In this document: piece after piece, positions 1 to 5,613 of the stretch | Layout: every line of letters begins with the position of its first letter | How positions within the stretch are numbered: position 1 is the stretch's first letter | Notes under the pieces: model-generated | Database searches by the model: none | Told to the model about the DNA's origin: nothing | Seen by the model: only the letters and a program-made list of their open reading frames with translations | DNA from: Spirochaetaceae bacterium | GTDB taxonomy: Bacteria > Spirochaetota > Spirochaetia > Treponematales > Breznakiellaceae | NCBI GenBank assembly: GCA_031255315.1 | Contig: JAIRSS010000100.1 | Location: 1 to 8,041, forward strand | DNA length: 8,041 nucleotides | Direction: 5' to 3' | Made by a program: the position numbers and the translations under genes

Positions 1-983
1 GGAGCGCCTAAGTCCCCGGTGCAGGTATCTACCACCCGGAAGGGGATTTCCAGGCCGGAGAATATCTCTTCTTCTATAGAACGGAGTTCCTCATGGAACA
101 CGCCGGATTCTCCGGGCAGGCAGCAGACGAACATCTCCACCTTGGTGAACTGGTGCACCCGGTACAGCCCTTTCGAGAACTGGCCGGCGGCCCCCGCTTC
201 CCGGCGGAAACAGTGGGAAAGCCCGGCCATACGGACAGGCAGCTTTTCCATAGGAAGTATCATATTCGAGTAGTATCCTCCCAGAGTGATCTCCGCCGTT
301 CCCACAAGATACGTCCCCTCGCCTTCCAGGGCGTACACATTCGATTCCGCGCCCCGGGGATTAAACCCTATGCCTTCCAGAATCTCTTCCCGGGCCACAT
401 CGGGGGTAATGAAGGGGGTAAAACCCCGTTTTTGCAAAATATCCAGGGCGTACCGGGTAAGGGCCAGTTCCAGGAACACCCCCTCGTTTTTCAGATAATA
501 GAATTTGGTTCCCGACACTCTGGTTGCGGAATCAAAATCAATGATGTCCAGATCCTGCCCGAGTTTCACATGGCCGGCAGGCTTAAAGTCGAAGCGCCGG
601 GGCGTCCCCACCCGCTTCACTTCAAGATTGTCCTTGTCTTCCTTCCCGCTGGGGACCTCAGGATGAGCCATGTTGGGGATGCGCCGCCCCTCGGCGGCAA
701 GCTCCTTCTCCACCTTTTCAATCTCCGCCTCGGCTGCCGCGACGGCGTCCTTGAGTTTCTTCCCTTCACTGATGAGGGCGGCCCGGGCGTCCGCGTCCAG
801 CTTCCCCTTCATGACTGCGGCGTTGGCGTTCCGCTGCTGTTGAAGGCTCTGGAGGGCGGTGGTTAATTCGGTCCGGCGGGTAAAAAGCCGGACCACCGCG
901 TCGGCGTCGGCCTTCATATACCGGCGGGCGATATTCTGCTTCACCGCGTCCAGGTTATCAACGATAAAACGGTAATCTAACAT
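1..983 (-). CDS. serS: Seryl-tRNA synthetase, 3' end outside window
   Basis: Charges tRNA-Ser (and tRNA-Sec where present) with serine in the cytoplasm. Translating the minus strand from the ATG at 981-983 gives 327 uninterrupted residues; bacterial SerRS is usually about 420-430, so roughly the last 100 are outside the window. Residues 1-100 match the N-terminal tRNA-binding domain: an MLDYRFIVDNLDAVKQNIA start and a long charged helical arm (about 30-100). The class II catalytic core follows: a motif 1-like segment with prolines (about 178-197, RGFTPFITPDV), the serine-pocket GTAEI (228-232), and motif 2 with its loop (FRREAGAAGQ 259-268, then GLYRVHQFTKVEMF 272-285). Motif 3 would lie beyond the edge. 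The start is fixed by homology to the usual MLDxxxI opening; no strong ribosome binding site is visible. It lies 12 bp downstream of birA and is probably cotranscribed with it. Confidence 0.97.
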   Translation of the reverse strand, partial: MLDYRFIVDNLDAVKQNIARRYMKADADAVVRLFTRRTELTTALQSLQQQRNANAAVMKGKLDADARAALISEGKKLKDAVAAAEAEIEKVEKELAAEGRRIPNMAHPEVPSGKEDKDNLEVKRVGTPRRFDFKPAGHVKLGQDLDIIDFDSATRVSGTKFYYLKNEGVFLELALTRYALDILQKRGFTPFITPDVAREEILEGIGFNPRGAESNVYALEGEGTYLVGTAEITLGGYYSNMILPMEKLPVRMAGLSHCFRREAGAAGQFSKGLYRVHQFTKVEMFVCCLPGESGVFHEELRSIEEEIFSGLEIPFRVVDTCTGDLGA

Positions 984-995
984 GATGGGGTAATT

Positions 996-1808
996 TTAGC
1001 CCGGAACCGGAGGGGAGGCAAGGGGACGAGCGGGAGCCTGATACGCCTGCAATTCCCCGGTTACCCAGGCTTCCGGCGCGGCGCCCCCGCCGGGGATGAG
1101 GAGGAGTTCCCCGCCGGCCCCTATACCCGCCAGGACGCCGTCAACAGCGCGGCCTGAATCCGCGCCGCCGGCGATAAAACGTACCCGGCGGCCCTTCAGG
1201 TAGAGCCGTTCTTCCAGGCGCTCCCGCCACGGCCCGGCGGAAGCGAGTTCTTCCTGGAGGCGGGCAAGTATCCGTTCCAAAAGAACGGCCCGTCCCGCGG
1301 CGGGATCCGGCCCCCCCCGGTTCCGCACCGCCTGGAGTATGCTTCCCGCCTTGGCGCTGATGTCCCCGGGAAAGGCGATCTGGGCCACGTTGATCCCTAT
1401 GCCGAGGAAGACGGCCCCCCCCTTCGCTTCTGTAAGGACGCCCGCGACTTTCCGGGCGTCTATCATAACGTCATTGGGCCACTTCACCAGAACGGCGCCG
1501 GCAAGACCGGGGGCGAAGTCCTCTACCGCCAAAGAAACGGCCAGGCCGGCGCGGAGGGTAAGGGCGCGGGGAAAAGCGGCGATATCCGGGTACCGGAGGA
1601 TAAGCGTAAAAAAAAGATTTTTTCCCCGCTCCGCGTTCCAGAGGCGCCCGGCCCGACCCCGGCCCGCCTCCTGATAATCGGCGGCTGCCACCGTACCGTG
1701 GGGCTCTCCCTGATCGGCAAGGCGGTAGGCCGCGTCCATCGTACTGGACACGGTTTCGTAATAATACACAGGGGCGTTCCAGGGGTTTGAAACAGTCAAA
1801 AAGCTCAT
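996..1808 (-). CDS. birA: Biotin--[acetyl-CoA-carboxylase] ligase, monofunctional
   Basis: Activates biotin to biotinyl-AMP and attaches it to the lysine of biotin carboxyl carrier domains. With a start at 1808 it has 270 residues. The catalytic domain shows ETVSSTMD (18-25), the nucleotide/biotin loop GRGRAGRLW (49-57), KWPND (109-113), the biotin-contacting lysine in ARKVAGVLTE (K120) and LGIGIN (135-140). A short C-terminal SH3-like part follows (about 203-255), then a Pro/Ala-rich tail. The N-terminal winged-helix domain of E. coli BirA is absent, so this is a class I ligase unlikely to repress biotin genes itself. The frame is open to a TTG at 1886 and has another ATG at 1829. I chose 1808 because it leaves a normal short lead before the conserved domain, but no start has a good ribosome binding site. 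The gene is very GC-rich, e.g. 47 of 60 bases in 1081-1140. Confidence 0.93.
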   Translation of the reverse strand: MSFLTVSNPWNAPVYYYETVSSTMDAAYRLADQGEPHGTVAAADYQEAGRGRAGRLWNAERGKNLFFTLILRYPDIAAFPRALTLRAGLAVSLAVEDFAPGLAGAVLVKWPNDVMIDARKVAGVLTEAKGGAVFLGIGINVAQIAFPGDISAKAGSILQAVRNRGGPDPAAGRAVLLERILARLQEELASAGPWRERLEERLYLKGRRVRFIAGGADSGRAVDGVLAGIGAGGELLLIPGGGAAPEAWVTGELQAYQAPARPLASPPVPG

Positions 1809-1935
1809 ATTCCAGGAGGACCATACCATGATTCGCCGGAAAATACCACACGAATCAAGAAATATTCGGGGCTGTTCCAAAACCAATCAGCGGCGCGCTC
1901 AACATCCGGGGTTGTGGACCAGCCTCCCTCATCAC

Positions 1936-1955
1936 TGCCAGTATACAGACCGGCA
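1936..1955 (-). other. Short hairpin after the LUD gene
   Basis: On the minus strand TGCCGGT, a 6-base loop and ACTGGCA can pair over 7 bp with one G-U, starting 7 bases past the LUD stop codon. No T-run follows, so it is not a classical intrinsic terminator. It could be a transcript-end or processing structure between the kduI-LUD pair and birA-serS, or chance. Confidence 0.3.
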
Positions 1956-1962
1956 AGAGCGA

Positions 1963-2598
1963 TCAAAATCCCAAGTCTTCATTGATGATGATAAGATTAA
2001 AGCGTCCGGCGAACTTCTTCGCGTTGTAGGTGATCAGCAGATGGTTGCACATGCGTCCGGGGATGTTGCAGTCCGCGCAGAACCCCGTTTCCGCGCAGGG
2101 CGTTTTGTGGTTGTTCCGCTTGCAGTTCATTGGCGCGACGGCGTGGACCCGCGCCGCCGCCTCGTCAAGGGTATCGACAATCTTGTTTACCCCGGCGGCC
2201 ACGATGATACGCCGGGGCCCGTAGGCCATCGCCGCCACACGGCTGCCCGAACAATCAATGTTCACCATTTCGCCGGAGATTGTCAGCGCGTTTGCGCCGG
2301 TCAGAAAATATTCGGCCATGAGGCTGTCCCGGCAGACCTCAAAATGGTCGGCGCAGTTGTACCGGTCGAAAAGCTGGTAGTCCGCAGATCGGAGAACCGG
2401 CAGCACATCAAGGGCCGCGAGGGTCTCGCTCCCGCCCAGCCCGACGGACACCCCTTTCGGCAGACAGGTTTCAAAGAGCAGTTTCCTGGCTTCGGCCCGA
2501 TCCCCGGCGTACCAGACCGTCCAGCCCTTGTCCCGGAACGCCTCAGCCGCACGTTTCCCCCGCTTTTCCCCCAGCCACTTCCGGTAATCGGTTCCCAT
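1963..2598 (-). CDS. LUD-domain protein, LutC/YkgG-like, with Cys cluster
   Basis: A 211-residue protein of the LUD (DUF162, lactate-utilisation C-like) family. Family marks are VGLGGSETL (52-60), FDRYN (77-81), the segment EYFLTGANALTISGEMVNID (96-115), GSRVAAMAYGPRRIIVAAG (118-136) and NKIVDTLDEA (138-147). The C-terminal part carries C159, C168, C174, C177 and C184 in the order C-x8-C-x5-C-x2-C-x6-C (TPCAETGFCADC then RMCN). This subgroup motif suggests a metal or Fe-S site, but I know of no proven ligand role. LutC-type relatives belong to L-lactate oxidation with LutA and LutB, neither of which is next to it here, so the substrate is unknown. The gene begins 8 bp after the kduI stop and is almost certainly cotranscribed with it, which hints at a role in sugar-acid metabolism. 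The ATG at 2598 fits the family start. Confidence 0.88.
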   Translation of the reverse strand: MGTDYRKWLGEKRGKRAAEAFRDKGWTVWYAGDRAEARKLLFETCLPKGVSVGLGGSETLAALDVLPVLRSADYQLFDRYNCADHFEVCRDSLMAEYFLTGANALTISGEMVNIDCSGSRVAAMAYGPRRIIVAAGVNKIVDTLDEAAARVHAVAPMNCKRNNHKTPCAETGFCADCNIPGRMCNHLLITYNAKKFAGRFNLIIINEDLGF

Positions 2599-2606
2599 GA
2601 TCGCCG

Positions 2607-3449
2607 CTACCTTAAATCCGGGGTTTTAACGCCGTCCATGTCGTCAAAAACCTTGTTTTCGCCGCCCATCGCCCAGATAAAGGCGTAATTCGACGTTCCG
2701 CAGCCGGAATGGACGCTCCAGCTCGGCGAGATGACCGCCTGCTCGTTCTGCACAACCAGATGGCGCGTTTCGCCGGGGGTTCCCATCAGATGAAAGACAA
2801 CGTTGTCCTCCGGAATGTCAATGTAGGTGTAAATCTCCATACGCCGCTCGTGGGTATGAGAGGGCATCGTGTTCCAGACGCTTCCGGGTTCCAAAACGGT
2901 AAGCCCCATGGAAAGCTGGCAGGTTTCCAGCACATCGGGGTGGATGAACTGGTTGATTACCCGTTTATTGGAAGTTTCCAGCGCCCCCAGGGGTTTTTTC
3001 GCCGCGTCCGCCAGGGTAAGGAGCCGGGTTTCGTATGAACGGTGGGCCGGGGCTGAAACGCCGTAGAATTTGGCGGGATTTTCCGGGCCGCCGCTGGAGA
3101 ACCGGATGTCTTTCGCCCCCCGGGTGATGTAGATGCAGTCCTTGTTCCCCAGATGATAGGCCGCGCCGTCTACCGTGCAGGTTCCCGGCCCGCCGATATT
3201 GAAGAATCCGGCCTCCCTCCCCTCCAGGAAAAACGCCGCGCCGAAACAGCGCCAGACGTCAATCCCCTTATCTACCGGCGTCTCGCCTGAAACCGGCATG
3301 ATTCCCAGGACAACCATCCGGTCGATATGGGAATAGACCGGCCTGACCTGATCGGGGACGTATAAATCCTGAATCAGAAACTCTTTCCTCAACTCCCCGG
3401 TTGAGTACCGCCGTACATCGTTTTGATTCGCGCCGTAGCGTATATCCAT
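2607..3449 (-). CDS. kduI: 5-keto-4-deoxyuronate isomerase
   Basis: Cytoplasmic ketol-isomerase (EC 5.3.1.17) that turns 5-keto-4-deoxyuronate, released from unsaturated uronates of pectin or glycosaminoglycans, into 3-deoxy-D-glycero-2,5-hexodiulosonate. The length of 280 residues is close to E. coli KduI (278). The double-cupin fold's zinc ligands are visible: H198 and H200 in MPSHTHERRMEIY, E205 in the same motif and H247 in WSVHSGCG, two positions later than the E. coli H196, H198, E203 and H245. Other family segments are VYSHIDRMVV (38-47) and the start MDIRYGANQND. The ATG is preceded by GGAGG with a 6-base spacer. The usual partner kduD (the dehydrogenase for the next step) is not next to it; a LUD-domain gene follows instead. 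It is transcribed divergently from the response regulator gene and is the first gene of its unit. Confidence 0.97.
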   Translation of the reverse strand: MDIRYGANQNDVRRYSTGELRKEFLIQDLYVPDQVRPVYSHIDRMVVLGIMPVSGETPVDKGIDVWRCFGAAFFLEGREAGFFNIGGPGTCTVDGAAYHLGNKDCIYITRGAKDIRFSSGGPENPAKFYGVSAPAHRSYETRLLTLADAAKKPLGALETSNKRVINQFIHPDVLETCQLSMGLTVLEPGSVWNTMPSHTHERRMEIYTYIDIPEDNVVFHLMGTPGETRHLVVQNEQAVISPSWSVHSGCGTSNYAFIWAMGGENKVFDDMDGVKTPDLR

Positions 3450-3455
3450 CGTATG

Positions 3456-3460
3456 CCTCC
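3456..3460 (-). promoter_or_regulatory. Ribosome binding site of kduI
   Basis: The minus strand reads GGAGG, then 6 bases, then the kduI ATG at 3449. It is the strongest Shine-Dalgarno sequence on the minus strand of this window and fixes the kduI start. Confidence 0.8.
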
Positions 3461-3469
3461 AATCTGTTG

Positions 3470-3498
3470 TTTATACCACCGTTTCATTGATTCGTCCA
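3470..3498 (-). promoter_or_regulatory. Candidate kduI promoter
   Basis: On the minus strand a -35 candidate TGGACG (3498-3493, 4 of 6 to TTGACA) lies 17 bp from TATAAA (3475-3470). Transcription would start near 3463, leaving a leader of only about 13 bases that still contains the GGAGG. Spacing and -10 are good, but the short leader makes the call uncertain. Confidence 0.45.
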
Positions 3499-3503
3499 CC
3501 TTC

Positions 3504-3521
3504 CCGGCCTGTTTTGGCCGG
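3504..3521. promoter_or_regulatory. Palindrome CCGGCC-N6-GGCCGG, possible operator
   Basis: Perfect 6 bp arms (3504-3509 and 3516-3521) around TGTTTT, directly upstream of the candidate kduI -35 element. This is where an activator, or a repressor that touches the -35, could bind. It does not resemble the KdgR box I know from enterobacteria, and the regulator is unknown. In a GC-rich genome a 6 bp arm can also arise by chance. Confidence 0.3.
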
Positions 3522-3545
3522 TTGAGCGGATGTTCCAAACCTTTT

Positions 3546-3578
3546 GGGGGTCCGGGGGCCGCGGGTCCCCCGGCGGGG
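3546..3578 (+). repeat. G-rich dyad / possible G-quadruplex
   Basis: The plus strand has G-tracts of 5, 5, 3 and 4 at 3546-3550, 3554-3558, 3563-3565 and 3575-3578, separated by 3, 4 and 9 bases. The second tract also lies in an inverted repeat CCGGGGG (3552-3558) / CCCCCGG (3567-3573) with an 8-base loop. A hairpin and a relaxed quadruplex are alternative folds. No T-run follows, so it is not a standard terminator. Confidence 0.45.
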
Positions 3579-3724
3579 AGGAAGACGGCGCTGCGCAGGC
3601 TCGTGTCAAAGATTCGTATCAACCGTATTTCCAAGTATCCCCGCTGTTTCATACCTATTGAGCCGGTATTTTGCCGTTTTGAGGCGTTGTTTTTCTAAAC
3701 TGAGCATTGCCGCCTGTCCAGGGC

Positions 3725-3753
3725 TTGACATGCAAATACCGGTAGCATATAAG
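3725..3753 (+). promoter_or_regulatory. Sigma70-type promoter of response regulator-fprA unit
   Basis: TTGACA (3725-3730) matches the -35 consensus exactly and is followed by a 17 bp spacer and TATAAG (3748-3753). The start would be near 3760, giving a leader of about 17 bases that contains AGGAG at 3764-3768, 8 bases from the ATG. This is the best promoter in the window and suggests strong or constitutive expression. Confidence 0.75.
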
Positions 3754-3776
3754 TATATAAATGAGGAGCATTTTGC

Positions 3777-4214
3777 ATGATAGCAAAGAGTGATATATCC
3801 ACTATCAACGATAAACCGCCAGAGGGATTGAAAGCGGATGGGACCGCTTACCGGGTTCTTGTGGTTGACGATTCTATGTTTATTGCTAAACAATTGGGGC
3901 AAATTTTTACATCTGAAGGGTTTGAAGTTGCTGATACGGCCAGTGATGGGGCTATGGGCGTGGAAAAATACAAGGAATTGCATCCAAACCTTGATCTGGT
4001 AACCATGGATATTACAATGCCGGTAATGGATGGGGTTTCCGCTTTAGAAAAAATCCTGGAATTTGACAAAGACGCAACGGTAATTATGGTGAGCGCCCTG
4101 GGGAAAGAGGATGTTGTTAAGAAGTCTCTTTTGATGGGCGCGAAAAGCTATATCGTAAAGCCGCTGGATCGGAAAAAAGTATTGGAGCGGGTTGTTTCCG
4201 TTCTAAATCGTTAG
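3777..4214 (+). CDS. CheY-like single-domain response regulator
   Basis: A 145-residue protein consisting of a roughly 25-residue lead and one receiver domain. Receiver residues are all present: acidic pair D31-D32 (VLVVDDSMF), phospho-acceptor D78 (LVTMDITMPVMDG), S106 in the conserved Ser/Thr position (MVSALGK) and K128 (YIVKPLD) with Y125 at the switch aromatic position. No output domain follows, so it probably acts by protein contact, as CheY does at the flagellar motor or as a phosphorelay intermediate. The lead (DISTINDKPPEG) is longer than in E. coli CheY and recalls spirochete homologues, from memory. The start is set by AGGAG 8 bases upstream. No histidine kinase gene is near. fprA follows after 39 bp without an obvious terminator. 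The gene is clearly AT-richer than the minus-strand genes (22 G/C of 60 in 3961-4020). Confidence 0.94.
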   Translation: MIAKSDISTINDKPPEGLKADGTAYRVLVVDDSMFIAKQLGQIFTSEGFEVADTASDGAMGVEKYKELHPNLDLVTMDITMPVMDGVSALEKILEFDKDATVIMVSALGKEDVVKKSLLMGAKSYIVKPLDRKKVLERVVSVLNR

Positions 4215-4253
4215 CCGGTTGTTTTTACCTCCGTTACAAGGAAATTAATACCG

Positions 4254-5510
4254 ATGAAAGCTCATATCATAGCGGAAGGGGTGTACGGCCTTCATGCCGA
4301 CATTCAAACGACCGATCTCTTTGAAGGTATATGGCCCATCCCTAACGGCGTTTCCCTGAATTCCTACATAGTACGAGGGGAAAAAGTCGCCCTTATTGAC
4401 CTTGTTCGGGACTGGGCCGGCGCGCCGGAACAGATTGAGGACGGGCTTGCCTCCCTGGGCATTGATTTTAGCGCGATAGATTATCTGATTTTAAATCATC
4501 TTGAGCCGGATCATACCGGGTGGATGCGGGAATTTCGGAAGAGGAATCCGCAAGCTGAAATAATCGCTACCCCAAAAGGGGTAAACCTGGTTAAAACCTT
4601 CTACAAGATTGAAACAGGGCTGCGGGCGGTAAAAGACGGGGAAACTCTGGATTTGGGAGACGGCAAGGTCCTTACCTTTATAGAGACTCCCAATGTCCAC
4701 TGGCCGGAAACTATGTCAACCTGGGAAAGCCGGTCGGGAACGCTCTTTTCGTGCGACGCTTTCGGCTGTTTCGGCGCGTTGGGAATTTTTGACCCCGTTC
4801 AAGGGGCTTCACCAAAGGGAGGGGGAAACCGGATCTTTGACGATGAATTCACGGCGGAGGAGCACGCCTTTTTTGAAAAGGAGACCCTCCGCTATTATGC
4901 AAATATCGTCTCGTCGTTTTCCAGTTTTGTGGAAAAAGCGGTGGAAAAACTCGCCGGCAAGAAGATTAGCTGCGTAGCCCCCAGCCACGGTATAATCTGG
5001 CGCAAAGAACCGGAGAAGATCATTGAGCGTTACCTGAAGTACGCCGCCTACGCGAAAGGCGAAACTGAAAAAGAAATTTCCGTCATTTGGGGGTCTATGT
5101 ACGGTAACACCAAGCTGGGGCTTGACGCGGTTATCCGGGGTATTGAAGCCGAAGGGGTTCCGTACACGATACATCGTATCCCCGATGAAAACGTCTCTTT
5201 TGTCCTGGCGGACGCTTACAAAAGCGCTGGTTTGGTTCTGGCCATGCCGACCTATGAATACGCCGTTTTCCCGCCGATGGCTTATGTGCTGGACATCTTT
5301 CGCCGCAAACATATATACCACAAGACCGTCCTCCGCGTCGGTTCCTGGGGCTGGGTAGGGGGCGCTAAGAAGGAATACGAAACCGTCACCGGAACTTTCA
5401 AGTGGTCTAACCTGGAGCCGGTGGAATGGGCCGGCGCTCCCGCTGCGGGAGAACTCGCCCTCCTTGAAGAACGGGGCCGGGAACTCGCCCGCAGGGTAAA
5501 AACATCGTAG
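4254..5510 (+). CDS. fprA: A-type flavoprotein (flavo-diiron protein)
   Basis: Cytoplasmic enzyme that reduces O2 to water and/or NO to N2O with electrons usually from rubredoxin, protecting anaerobes. It has 418 residues. The N-terminal metallo-beta-lactamase-like domain (about 1-260) carries the diiron ligand set: H82, E84, D86 and H87 in NHLEPDHTGW, H149 in PNVHWPE, D168 in FSCDAFG and H245 in APSHG. The flavodoxin domain (about 275-418) has the FMN phosphate loop GSMYGNTK (280-287), MPTYEYAVFPPM (331-342) and GSWGWVGG (363-370). No rubredoxin or flavin-reductase domain is fused, so a separate donor is needed. AAGGA lies 11 bases before the ATG. O2 versus NO preference cannot be told from sequence alone. 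It probably shares a transcript with the response regulator gene. Confidence 0.97.
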   Translation: MKAHIIAEGVYGLHADIQTTDLFEGIWPIPNGVSLNSYIVRGEKVALIDLVRDWAGAPEQIEDGLASLGIDFSAIDYLILNHLEPDHTGWMREFRKRNPQAEIIATPKGVNLVKTFYKIETGLRAVKDGETLDLGDGKVLTFIETPNVHWPETMSTWESRSGTLFSCDAFGCFGALGIFDPVQGASPKGGGNRIFDDEFTAEEHAFFEKETLRYYANIVSSFSSFVEKAVEKLAGKKISCVAPSHGIIWRKEPEKIIERYLKYAAYAKGETEKEISVIWGSMYGNTKLGLDAVIRGIEAEGVPYTIHRIPDENVSFVLADAYKSAGLVLAMPTYEYAVFPPMAYVLDIFRRKHIYHKTVLRVGSWGWVGGAKKEYETVTGTFKWSNLEPVEWAGAPAAGELALLEERGRELARRVKTS

Positions 5511-5523
5511 TTTTCAAGCGGCC

Positions 5524-5574
5524 TGCATCCTTCTGATTTTCAGACTGTTATTTCAGACTATTATTATGGATGCA
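5524..5574 (+). repeat. Tandem 13-mer inside a long-loop inverted repeat
   Basis: TTTCAGACTGTTA (5538-5550) is followed directly by TTTCAGACTATTA (5551-5563), one mismatch apart. The pair is flanked by the inverted repeat TGCATCC (5524-5530) / GGATGCA (5568-5574). It sits between fprA and nagA and overlaps the weak nagA promoter candidate, so it could be a pair of regulator half-sites; chance duplication is also possible. Confidence 0.5.
5539..5567 (+). promoter_or_regulatory. Weak candidate nagAB promoter
   Basis: TATTAT at 5562-5567 (5 of 6 to TATAAT) lies 17 bp after TTCAGA (4 of 6 to TTGACA). A second TATTAT starts at 5559. The stretch is the AT-richest between fprA and nagA. The call is weak because the -35 is poor, and read-through from fprA is possible. 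Confidence 0.3.
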
Positions 5575-5587
5575 TGTTTCCCTAATA

Positions 5588-5610
5588 TCCGTTATATTTG
5601 AGGTAACGGA
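5588..5610 (+). promoter_or_regulatory. Hairpin with nagA ribosome binding site in its loop
   Basis: TCCGTTA (5588-5594) and TAACGGA (5604-5610) form a perfect 7 bp stem with the 9-base loop TATTTGAGG. The loop holds the likely Shine-Dalgarno GAGG, 10 bases before the first ATG (5614). The same dyad in DNA could be an operator. Whether it controls translation is inference. Confidence 0.4.
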
Positions 5611-5613
5611 GTT

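Larger units (their letters stand above)
3450..3776. other. Divergent intergenic region, kduI / response regulator
   Basis: A 327 bp stretch without a supportable gene. Next to kduI it holds a minus-strand promoter candidate and a 6+6 bp palindrome. The centre has a G-rich dyad with possible quadruplex character. The end next to the response regulator has a very good sigma70-type promoter and ribosome binding site. Overlapping open frames on both strands here lack family resemblance and are best explained by lack of stops. I see nothing recognisable in about 3585-3720. Confidence 0.7.

Noticed and set aside
93..866. Long plus-strand open frame of 257 codons
   Set aside because: It is antisense to the clear serS gene and has no protein family signature.
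1828..2688. Plus-strand open frame of 286 codons
   Set aside because: It lies opposite the LUD gene, whose translation shows strong family motifs; the plus reading has none.
3478..3492. Possible KdgR-type box near kduI (AATGAAAC half)
   Set aside because: Only one half-site resembles the enterobacterial box; the other half does not match.
3690..3720. Sigma28-type promoter (TAAA ... GCCG) before the regulator
   Set aside because: The spacing between the two elements is about 9 rather than 15 bases, and the downstream sigma70-type promoter is far better.
3423..3780. Overlapping small frames on both strands between kduI and the regulator
   Set aside because: No ribosome binding sites, no family resemblance, and the stretch contains promoters and dyads instead.
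4809..5321. Minus-strand open frame of 170 codons
   Set aside because: Antisense to fprA, where all diiron ligands are intact in the sense frame.
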